From Clostridia bacterium (lineage in GTDB: Bacteria; Bacillota; Clostridia; Oscillospirales; Acutalibacteraceae), in assembly GCA_900772705.1 (NCBI GenBank), contig CAAGRQ010000078.1, positions 1-5,051 of the forward strand: a stretch of 5,051 nt of DNA. The letters are read 5' to 3'. The translations under genes were made by a program, and so were the position numbers. Below, piece after piece: positions 1 through 5,051 of the stretch (the stretch's first letter is position 1; the number at the start of each line of letters is the position of its first letter). The notes beneath the pieces were generated by a model. It was given only the letters and a program-made list of their open reading frames with translations, ran no database searches and was not told the origin of the DNA.

Positions 1-92
1 ATGAAACTCAAACTTCTTTTGTCAATCAGATAGCTTTGGAGTTGTTCTTGTCCCATGTCTATTTGGTAGAGAGCCGAGAAGATTTTTGTTGC
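1..92 (-). pseudogene. Out-of-frame C-terminal continuation of the exported protein (partial)
   Basis: On the minus strand, the frame one base ahead of the upstream gene is open from just after a TGA (95-93) to the window edge. From position 83 it reads IFSALYQIDMGQEQLQSY and continues with a protein-like mix ending RSLSF at the edge, without a stop. Deleting one A from the A5 run (87-83) joins it smoothly to S157-N158-K159 of the upstream frame, giving SNKIFSALYQID. The tail in the annotated frame (GSLPNRHGTRTTPKLSD) is basic and low-quality, and it stops at 24-22. I infer that this is the genuine C-terminal part of the same protein, split by a natural frameshift or by a sequencing error. 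It is too short in this window to identify a domain. Confidence 0.6.
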
Positions 93-561
93 TCAGACCG
101 AATGTGTTTTTGATGTACGATATGCTCGTATCTCCCGCATTAGTGTTTATTCCGCTGAGATTGGTATGCTTTGTGCTTTCGTTGATGCTTTTCAAATACG
201 CATTTGCACTTGTCGGATTTATGTAATAGAAATCAATTGCCAAACCGTCAATGCTTTGCTTTGCATAATCGGTTACCGTTGCAGTGAGCTGTGCGCCGGT
301 CATTTTAGATGCATCCGAAATATCATAACTCCAAAGTCCAACCGTCGTGTTAGCGCCCGAGCCGTCGTTGATAATGTTAAAAGTATTACCGTTGTATCTC
401 GAGGCTGTAATGTTTCCGCCGACTATACCCGATTTAGTCATACCTATACCTGTGCCGTCATCGGCATAAACGGCGCTAACCCCCGTTGTGCCGCAGGATA
501 GAATTATGGCTATAACTAAAAAGAGAGAAGTCATTGATTTTATAAACTTAGTCTTTTTCAT
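22..561 (-). CDS. Exported protein of unknown function, frame broken near its 3' end
   Basis: I do not recognise this 179-residue product. It starts at ATG 561-559, with a strong site GGAG (572-569) seven bases upstream. The N-terminus is a clear export signal: Lys-rich residues 1-8, hydrophobic core about 12-22, and possible signal peptidase sites after A30 (VSA) or A33 (VYA). ILSC at 20-23 is a degenerate lipobox, so a lipoprotein is a weaker alternative. Residues 34-159 are rich in Thr, Ser, Asn and Gly with alternating hydrophobics (for example GLWSYDIS and LAIDFYYIN), which suggests a secreted beta-sandwich such as a DNRLRE or carbohydrate-binding-type module; this is inference only. The last 20 residues (160-179) look spurious: a one-base shift in the A5 run at 87-83 opens a better frame that runs off the window. 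The gene is transcribed divergently from the PI-PLC gene. Confidence is high that it is a gene, low for any function. Confidence 0.8.
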   Translation of the reverse strand: MKKTKFIKSMTSLFLVIAIILSCGTTGVSAVYADDGTGIGMTKSGIVGGNITASRYNGNTFNIINDGSGANTTVGLWSYDISDASKMTGAQLTATVTDYAKQSIDGLAIDFYYINPTSANAYLKSINESTKHTNLSGINTNAGDTSISYIKNTFGLSNKNLLGSLPNRHGTRTTPKLSD

Positions 562-610
562 TGCAGTTCTCCGTTTGATGAGTTTTGGGTATAAATTCTT
601 AATATTAAAC

Positions 611-639
611 TGATAGATATTTTTATTCTTCTATATTAT
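611..639 (+). repeat. Intergenic imperfect direct repeat, copy 1
   Basis: The first 14 bases, TGATAGATATTTTT, are identical to those starting at 750. With one-base gaps the similarity continues to about 639 (ATTCTTCTATATTAT against TATACTTTGTATTAT). This copy overlaps the -10 region and start of the leftward promoter. It may come from a local duplication or be a shared regulatory element. Confidence 0.45.
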
Positions 640-663
640 ATACAATTATATATGCAATTTCTA
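635..663 (-). promoter_or_regulatory. Probable sigma-A-type promoter of the leftward exported-protein gene
   Basis: Read on the minus strand, a perfect -10 box TATAAT lies at 640-635. A partial -35 box, TAGAAA (663-658, four of six consensus bases), sits 17 bases upstream of it. Transcription would begin near 628, leaving an untranslated leader of about 67 bases before the ATG at 561. A second TATAAT on this strand at 650-645 has no good -35 partner. The region is very AT-rich, so chance matches are likely and the assignment is moderate. Confidence 0.45.
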
Positions 664-714
664 TTGACATCTTTTACTAAATTATTGACGAAATATTGAA
701 TAATCTGTCAATAG
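661..714. repeat. Three TATTGAC motifs, outer two forming a 9-base inverted repeat
   Basis: TATTGAC is present on the plus strand at 662-668 and 683-689, exactly 21 bases (about two helical turns) apart, and on the minus strand at 713-707. The outer copies extend to a perfect 9-base inverted repeat, CTATTGACA (661-669) against TGTCAATAG (706-714). The left copy abuts the proposed leftward -35 box and the right copy lies on the rightward -35 box, so the array spans the space between the two divergent promoters. A shared regulator binding site is possible but not shown. Confidence 0.35.
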
Positions 715-718
715 ACAG
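705..718. promoter_or_regulatory. Perfect dyad overlapping the -35 box (operator candidate)
   Basis: CTGTC (705-709) and GACAG (714-718) form a perfect 5-base inverted repeat around AATA. The right arm covers most of the -35 box TAGACA of the PI-PLC promoter, so a protein bound here would be placed to block RNA polymerase. GACAG occurs again at 742-746, next to the likely transcription start. The element is short and could arise by chance. Confidence 0.3.
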
Positions 719-741
719 TGAATGTTATATTAGTTTATAAT
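712..741 (+). promoter_or_regulatory. Probable sigma-A-type promoter of the PI-PLC gene
   Basis: The -35 box TAGACA (712-717) matches consensus at five of six positions and is separated by 18 bases from a perfect -10 box TATAAT (736-741). Transcription would start near 748, giving a leader of about 70 bases before the ATG at 819. The leader carries the ribosome binding site GGAG at 809-812, six bases before the start. I saw no riboswitch-like structure in the leader. The -35 box overlaps a small dyad at 705-718, listed separately. Confidence 0.6.
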
Positions 742-749
742 GACAGGGA

Positions 750-778
750 TGATAGATATTTTTTATACTTTGTATTAT
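750..778 (+). repeat. Intergenic imperfect direct repeat, copy 2
   Basis: This is the second copy, 139 bases from the first and in the same orientation. It begins about two bases after the inferred transcription start of the PI-PLC gene, so it lies in that gene's leader. The two copies therefore sit in the start regions of the two divergent transcripts, but in opposite orientation relative to transcription. Confidence 0.45.
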
Positions 779-818
779 TGGAACATCAACCTTAAATGAT
801 TGATTAACGGAGTAAAAA

Positions 819-3128
819 ATGAAAAAAATCAGTAAGAAAATTTTAGCGATTATGCTGGTTGTGGCTTTTCTTTTTGGCTCGACTCTGCCTGTATCGGCTC
901 AATCCTTTTCTACCAATTCGCTTTTGACTACCTCGGTCAGCGGACATAATTGGATGAGCGGTATCAGCGACAATACGGCGCTAACGGACATTACTATGCC
1001 CGGTACGCACGATTCGGGTACAAGAAATGTTGACCTTCCTGCTTGGTCAAAAACGCAGACACTTTCTATAACCGAGCAGTTAAATATCGGCGTAAGATAT
1101 TTTGATTTGAGATTGGAACATGTTTCCGATGTGTACTATAATGCACAAATCGTTCACGGCTCATCGAACTGCTGGAATGATAAAGGAGGACACCTTACTC
1201 TTTATGAAGTGCTTGAGGATATGTACGCATTCCTTAATGCAAATCCGAGTGAAACTCTTATCGTAAGCGTTAAGCAGGATTACGGAAATGATATTAACGC
1301 TTTGGCAAATGATGTTAATACCCTTATTGACCTTCGTTCTAATTATTGGTTTACAGGTTATTATACGCCTAATCTTGGTTCTGTAAGAGGTAAGTGCGTA
1401 CTCGCAACCCGTATAAGCGAAGTCGGACGGGGTATAAGCCTTAGTTGGGGCGATCAGGGCTCTGACGGCGGCGCTGTTGATTCGGGCTGGATGAAGGTTC
1501 AGGACAGATATAAAATGGGCACTTCCTCTAAGTGGTCAAATGCCGTTAAGCCTTTGCTGGACGAAACTAAGCCAAAAGGTGTGTGGTATGTAAATTTCCT
1601 GTCTACCACAGGCGGAGGCATTGCGGGCGTTGAACCAAATGCAGGCACTATGAACGGTTATTTCAGAACATATGAAATGATGAATAATAAGTGCTACGGT
1701 ATTGTCGTAATTGACTATGCCACTGACGATTTATGCTCAAAAATATATAAAGCTAACGACCTTGTCGCAAAGATACAACCTAACAGTGAGGCAGGGCAGT
1801 ATTATTATCGGCTTAATTTGAATACGTGGGATGATGTTCCCAGCACTTGGCAGGGCGTTTCGTGCAGATTGTATTATAAAACGAATAACGGCACGGGCGA
1901 GGAGAAGTCTGTTCTTCTGTTTGACCAATCCGATGCATATAAGGGTTATGCTTTTGTTGCGACCGTAACCAACAACGATTTTACCGGATGTGTTGACGGC
2001 TATCCCACAAGAGTGCAGATGTACTTTAATTGGTCGGGTAATGACGGAATAGGCATTGACCAAAGATTGTATGTCAGCCGTTCGCCGAGTGATAATCTTA
2101 CCCTTGTTGCAAAGGACACCGTAAGATATACCACATCTACAAATACTACTAATAATCTTTCCGTTCAGGCGAATACGTATCCTCAGATTAAATCTGTTGC
2201 ATTTGCCGACGCAAGCGATTTGACTGTTTCTGCTCCTGATATTAATTCGGATACGGTTAATCAGTATACTTTAAGATATAATATTTATGACCAGTATAAT
2301 GTTAAATGGCAGAGGGAATCGGCTGCACTCACCCTCGATACAAATTATCCTGGCGTAACCGTTTCGGGCAATAAACTATTGATTAATAAATCGGCTAACG
2401 ATATTGCACCTAATACCTCATTTAATGTTTATGCTTCTTATGCATCATCCGGCAGTACCCTTAGAAGTTCACCGAAAAGGATTACCGTTACAACAAATAA
2501 AATTCCTTATAAGTTTGTAAATTATGACGGTACGGTGCTTGCTTCAGGTTCCGAATATGCAGGCACTACTCCGCAGTATAACGGACAAACGCCTAAGCGT
2601 GAGCCTGACGAGAACGGACATTATACCTTTACTTCGTGGACGCCGCTAAAGCCTTTATCGGTAGAAAACAATACCTATACTGCGTTTTATACCGCCAATA
2701 ACCACCTTGTAAGCAAAACGGTTGTGCAAAAGCAAGCAACCTGTACCGAGTCGGGTTTAAGTACAAATTATTGTACCTGCGGTTATTCTTGGACAAGTGA
2801 GATACCGGCAACAGGTCACAACTATATTACTGTATCAAAAGCACCTACCTGTACCGAGGACGGTTACAGAAAAGTTGTTTGTCGTATTGACGGTGATGTT
2901 AAGGAAAATACCGTGTTGCCTGCAACGGGACACGATACGGAAAATGCAGTCAGAGGCGAATATGTTGCTCCGACAGGTGAAGAAAACGGATATATCCCTT
3001 ACTATTGTCCGGTTTGTAATGAAGAAATACTTTCTATGAGAAAGTACGATGCCGTTAATCTCGGCGAGTATTATGATGCTCTCGGAGTTGTAGACGGAAT
3101 TAAAAATGACCCTGATTATTGCATATAA
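819..3128 (+). CDS. Secreted PI-PLC X-domain phospholipase with surface modules (N-terminal part of a split gene)
   Basis: The 769-residue product starts at ATG 819, with GGAG six bases upstream. Residues 1-27 are a signal peptide, with cleavage expected after VSA. Residues about 44-315 form a bacterial phosphatidylinositol-specific phospholipase C X domain. GTHDSG supplies H64 and D65, YFDLRLE supplies D96 and R98, and IVHGS supplies H113, matching in order and spacing the His/Asp, Arg and His catalytic positions of the Bacillus PI-PLC family. D299 in VVIDYA fits the C-terminal Asp. The domain should cleave phosphatidylinositol or its glycans outside the cell by forming a cyclic phosphate; actual substrate is unknown. 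Residues 320-560 are beta-rich (unidentified and Ig-like), 564-626 are an InlB-like beta module, 638-741 are Cys modules, and 743 onward begins a FIVAR-like helical module. That module is cut at TAA 3126-3128 by a frame shift and continues in the next entry. Confidence 0.9.
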   Translation: MKKISKKILAIMLVVAFLFGSTLPVSAQSFSTNSLLTTSVSGHNWMSGISDNTALTDITMPGTHDSGTRNVDLPAWSKTQTLSITEQLNIGVRYFDLRLEHVSDVYYNAQIVHGSSNCWNDKGGHLTLYEVLEDMYAFLNANPSETLIVSVKQDYGNDINALANDVNTLIDLRSNYWFTGYYTPNLGSVRGKCVLATRISEVGRGISLSWGDQGSDGGAVDSGWMKVQDRYKMGTSSKWSNAVKPLLDETKPKGVWYVNFLSTTGGGIAGVEPNAGTMNGYFRTYEMMNNKCYGIVVIDYATDDLCSKIYKANDLVAKIQPNSEAGQYYYRLNLNTWDDVPSTWQGVSCRLYYKTNNGTGEEKSVLLFDQSDAYKGYAFVATVTNNDFTGCVDGYPTRVQMYFNWSGNDGIGIDQRLYVSRSPSDNLTLVAKDTVRYTTSTNTTNNLSVQANTYPQIKSVAFADASDLTVSAPDINSDTVNQYTLRYNIYDQYNVKWQRESAALTLDTNYPGVTVSGNKLLINKSANDIAPNTSFNVYASYASSGSTLRSSPKRITVTTNKIPYKFVNYDGTVLASGSEYAGTTPQYNGQTPKREPDENGHYTFTSWTPLKPLSVENNTYTAFYTANNHLVSKTVVQKQATCTESGLSTNYCTCGYSWTSEIPATGHNYITVSKAPTCTEDGYRKVVCRIDGDVKENTVLPATGHDTENAVRGEYVAPTGEENGYIPYYCPVCNEEILSMRKYDAVNLGEYYDALGVVDGIKNDPDYCI
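2730..3041 (+). repeat. Tandem Cys/His surface modules within the PI-PLC protein
   Basis: Three degenerate copies of one module lie in residues 638-741. Copy 1 (638-673) has TCTESG, CTCG and IPATGH. Copy 2 (674-709) has TCTEDG, a single C688 and LPATGH. Copy 3 (716-741) has TGEENG and CPVC. The first two are 36 residues apart, and ACCTGTACCGAG is identical in DNA at 2739-2750 and 2847-2858. Copies 1 and 3 keep a CxxC or CxC pair, copy 2 has lost one Cys and copy 3 lacks the leading one. Such modules are common in exported proteins of Clostridia; metal binding or disulfides are possible but not established. Confidence 0.75.
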
Positions 3129-4470
3129 TTCTGCTTATATCGCAGAGTTTGAACAGGCTGTTGCTCAGGCTAAACAACTTGCCGAGGACGAGGAAAAGAA
3201 TAAACTTCAGTCAAATATCGATGAGGCTGCGTCAAGAATTAATGCAGCCGTTGCAAAGTTTTCTTCGGATGTCGGTGTTAATTACTATACTCTTACGTTT
3301 GTCTTTGATAACGGCGTCAGCAGAAAACTTACATATAAAGAGGGGACAGCACCCGAAAATATTGCAGTTCCTGCCAATACGGCTACCCTTAATACCGAAA
3401 ACAATCACACGATTTACAGGTGGCAAACCGTTAAGACGGTAACGCAAAATAAGACCTATGTTGAAAGCAGTGTAACAAAACCGCATACATTTAATACTTA
3501 TATTTCTCCCGATATAGAGCATACAGGCTCGTGCATCGAGGATGTAACGGTTGAGCACAGGCGTATTTGCGGATATTCGTATGTAGAAGTTACAGGTAAG
3601 GGCGATATTCACAGCTGGGGCGAGTGGACTTCTAACGGCGACGGTACGCATACTAAGCATTGCTTAAATGACAGTTCGCATACCGAGACCGATAACTGCG
3701 TTATTAATCCTCAAACCCATTCTTGCGTTATCTGCTCATATAAACTCAATACGAAAAGTTATGAGGATTCGGTTGAACTTGCTAAAAATCTCCTCAAATC
3801 AAACAATAAGCAATATTCTCAGGAAAAACTTGATGAATTGCAGGTTGTGCTTGATAGGGCAGAGCAAGAATTTATGAAAGCGGATTCTCAGGAAAAAATT
3901 GACAGTCTTAATTCACAGATTAATGCTGCAGTGTTTGCCGTAATAGGCTCGTTGAGATACTATACCGTTAAATTTACATATGTTGTTGACGATAAAACGA
4001 CCGTTGCGGTAAGTCAGTTTGAAAAAAGTTATAACACGTCTGTGACCCTCGACATTCCGTCATCGGCATTGGAAAATGCAACGGTTGAAAAATGGACGGT
4101 AAAGATTGTTGAAACAGGCTCAATTAAAAAGTGTCAGGCAGACGGTGCTTCGCTTACATTTGATATTACCGATAATGTTGAATATGTGGCATATATAAAG
4201 ACAGATAAAACCGAAAATGCACAAAAATCAAAAATCACTCTGACCGATAATAACGGCAGAGTAACGCAGGTTATTTATGTTGAAAACGGTCAATACACGG
4301 TTACCGTAAACGGCTCTGATTTAGTTCTTGTCGCTGCGGATAGGTCATATACCTTGAGTGCTAAACGAGTAGCGTTTAAGAATGTTTCCGGCTTTACCGT
4401 TGGTGGTGAAGCTGTGGGCGATACCTTTACGGTCTCTTCCGATACGGTAATTAACGCCTTGTATTCATAA
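3106..4470 (+). CDS. C-terminal surface-module part of the split PI-PLC protein
   Basis: This 454-residue frame overlaps the end of the PI-PLC frame by 23 bases and is shifted one base ahead. It has no signal peptide, and its ATG has only a weak GGA (3096-3098) upstream, so it is probably not an independent gene. Dropping one T at 3119-3120 joins the frames as NDPDYAYNSAYIAEFEQ and gives one protein of about 1216 residues. In its own numbering, 6-53 completes a FIVAR-like helical module, 58-125 is an InlB-like beta module, 137-214 is Cys/His-rich (C143, C155, C186, C198, C207, C210), 219-280 is a second FIVAR-like module, 285-365 another beta module, and 376-454 a beta-rich end. There is no LPXTG motif, SLH domain or terminal membrane helix, so the means of surface attachment, if any, is not visible. 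Reinitiation at 3106 would make an unexported fragment. Confidence 0.8.
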   Translation: MTLIIAYNSAYIAEFEQAVAQAKQLAEDEEKNKLQSNIDEAASRINAAVAKFSSDVGVNYYTLTFVFDNGVSRKLTYKEGTAPENIAVPANTATLNTENNHTIYRWQTVKTVTQNKTYVESSVTKPHTFNTYISPDIEHTGSCIEDVTVEHRRICGYSYVEVTGKGDIHSWGEWTSNGDGTHTKHCLNDSSHTETDNCVINPQTHSCVICSYKLNTKSYEDSVELAKNLLKSNNKQYSQEKLDELQVVLDRAEQEFMKADSQEKIDSLNSQINAAVFAVIGSLRYYTVKFTYVVDDKTTVAVSQFEKSYNTSVTLDIPSSALENATVEKWTVKIVETGSIKKCQADGASLTFDITDNVEYVAYIKTDKTENAQKSKITLTDNNGRVTQVIYVENGQYTVTVNGSDLVLVAADRSYTLSAKRVAFKNVSGFTVGGEAVGDTFTVSSDTVINALYS

Positions 4471-4483
4471 ATAAACGTATAAT

Positions 4484-4523
4484 AAAAACATCACGACAGT
4501 TTCAGATGCCGTGATGTTTTTTT
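4484..4523. terminator. Bidirectional rho-independent terminator between convergent genes
   Basis: ACATCACG (4488-4495) pairs with CGTGATGT (4510-4517) around a 14-base loop. The stem can extend through A4484-4487 and T4518-4521, and a run of seven T (4517-4523) follows on the plus strand. The A-run on the left serves as the T-tract for transcription from the right. The hairpin begins 13 bases after the stop of the plus-strand gene and ends 12 bases before the stop codon of the minus-strand gene, so it likely terminates both. Confidence 0.85.
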
Positions 4524-4535
4524 ATGTAAGCGTGT

Positions 4536-5051
4536 TTATTTTGATTCGCCGTTTAATTGTTTCCAATGAATTTTGCAGTACTCTTTGCCGTCAATCGGCG
4601 GATATTTTTCATCGTTAACTCTTGCGGCGTTGAGACAGTCGTACTCTTCATTGTATGCACAAACCTGAGCATTGCCCTCGTTAATCGCAGGTATGTAACT
4701 GTAACAAAAAATTCCTATTACCGCTATGATTATTACAGCCGTGCCTGCTTTTGCATTGGTTTTCTTAAAAAGTTTTTGTGCGTCGATTTTGTCAAGTGCC
4801 TTGATTTTGCAAACAGCCGTCGCAAGCAAATATCCCATAACGCCGGCAAAAATACCGATAACCATACCGCCGAAAACATCTGTCGGATAGTGCACCATAA
4901 GATATATTCTGCTGCACATTGTTCCTATTGCGATTATCGGAAGAATAATCGAAAGTGCTTTTTTCTTGTCCTTTGCAAAGCAAATCGAGAGTGCTGTTGC
5001 AAGTTCAAACGCTCCTGTTGTGTGACCCGACGGAAAAGAGTAGTCGCTTTC
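4536..5051 (-). CDS. PAP2-family membrane phosphatase, 5'-partial, with Cys/His tail
   Basis: The frame is open to the right edge, so the N-terminus is missing; 171 residues are visible (numbered from the edge). PSGH at 7-10 is PAP2 motif C2 and SRIYLMVHYPTD at 47-58 is motif C3, with H10, R48, H54 and D58 as the expected catalytic residues. Motif C1 must lie outside the window. The family removes phosphate from lipid phosphates such as undecaprenyl pyrophosphate or phosphatidic acid on the outer membrane face; the substrate here cannot be told. A membrane helix at about 61-81 is followed by a Lys-rich loop (82-103, probably cytoplasmic) and an extra helix (104-121). The tail at 122-171 then faces outside, with C131, C139 and YCKIH (C159, H162). 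The ATG at 4919 is internal and not the start. The gene ends at TAA 4538-4536, convergent with the PI-PLC gene. Confidence 0.9.
   Translation of the reverse strand, partial: ESDYSFPSGHTTGAFELATALSICFAKDKKKALSIILPIIAIGTMCSRIYLMVHYPTDVFGGMVIGIFAGVMGYLLATAVCKIKALDKIDAQKLFKKTNAKAGTAVIIIAVIGIFCYSYIPAINEGNAQVCAYNEEYDCLNAARVNDEKYPPIDGKEYCKIHWKQLNGESK

Noticed and set aside
166..501. 111-residue plus-strand frame antisense to the exported-protein gene
   Set aside because: It has no ribosome binding site and a Cys/Arg-rich composition typical of an antisense shadow. The minus-strand frame has a signal peptide and a strong GGAG.
742..818. Riboswitch or attenuator in the PI-PLC leader
   Set aside because: The leader is only about 70 bases and AT-rich, with no stable stem or terminator-like hairpin that I could find by eye.
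2739..2858. CRISPR-like or mobile repeat from the repeated ACCTGTACCGAG
   Set aside because: The two copies are in frame, 36 codons apart, and encode the same position of tandem protein modules, so this is an internal coding duplication.
3101..3122. Programmed ribosomal frameshift site
   Set aside because: I see no classic X-XXY-YYZ slippery heptamer in the right phase, no obvious downstream pseudoknot and no known +1 site. An ordinary one-base insertion is simpler.
3106..3128. ATG 3106 as the true start of a separate, translationally coupled gene
   Set aside because: The product would begin in the middle of a helical module with no export signal, although all its modules are of the extracellular kind. 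The upstream GGA is weak. A split gene explains the data better, though reinitiation cannot be excluded.
4371..4470. Cell-wall sorting signal at the protein's C-terminus
   Set aside because: There is no LPXTG-like motif, hydrophobic helix or positively charged tail; the end is beta-rich and polar.
4792..4983. 63-residue minus-strand frame overlapping the PAP2 gene
   Set aside because: It is a shadow in another frame. The PAP2 frame carries motifs C2 and C3 and runs open to the window edge.

Overview
The window looks like chromosomal DNA of a low-to-moderate GC, Gram-positive anaerobe of the class Clostridia, most plausibly a gut Ruminococcus/Eubacterium-type organism (inference). The basis is the AT-rich promoters with canonical -35/-10 boxes, the strong GGAG ribosome binding sites, typical Gram-positive signal peptides, and a surface protein with the CTE.G...CxCG...IPATGH modules common in secreted proteins of these bacteria. 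I see no RNA gene, CRISPR array, transposase or phage gene.

Layout. Positions 1-561 (minus) hold a small exported protein of unknown function. Its reading frame is broken near position 83-87, and its true C-terminal part appears to continue in another frame off the left edge. Positions 562-818 are a 257-base divergent intergenic region with a promoter for each flanking gene, a small dyad on the plus-strand -35 box, three copies of a TATTGAC motif, and a roughly 30-base imperfect direct repeat. Positions 819-4470 (plus) encode what was, or is, one secreted multidomain protein of about 1216 residues: signal peptide, phosphatidylinositol-specific phospholipase C (PI-PLC, X domain) with the catalytic residues retained, then a long string of beta, Cys-rich and helical surface modules. 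A one-base shift near 3120 splits it into a 769-residue and a 454-residue frame. A hairpin with A/T tracts on both sides (4484-4523) ends this gene and the convergent one. Positions 4536-5051 (minus) are the C-terminal 171 residues of a membrane PAP2-family phosphatase whose start lies beyond the right edge. It has an extra transmembrane helix and a Cys/His tail.

How the parts relate. The two divergent genes both encode exported proteins, have matching ACGGAG ribosome binding sites and share a regulatory region, so co-regulation is possible. The PI-PLC and the PAP2 phosphatase are both lipid phosphoesterases in principle, but they are convergent and separately transcribed, so a functional link is only speculation.

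The main points of interest are the two independent one-base frame breaks in neighbouring exported-protein genes, the modular PI-PLC architecture (the series beta module, Cys module, helical module occurs twice and then restarts), and the Cys/His tail on the PAP2 protein. I found no convincing new multi-gene system.
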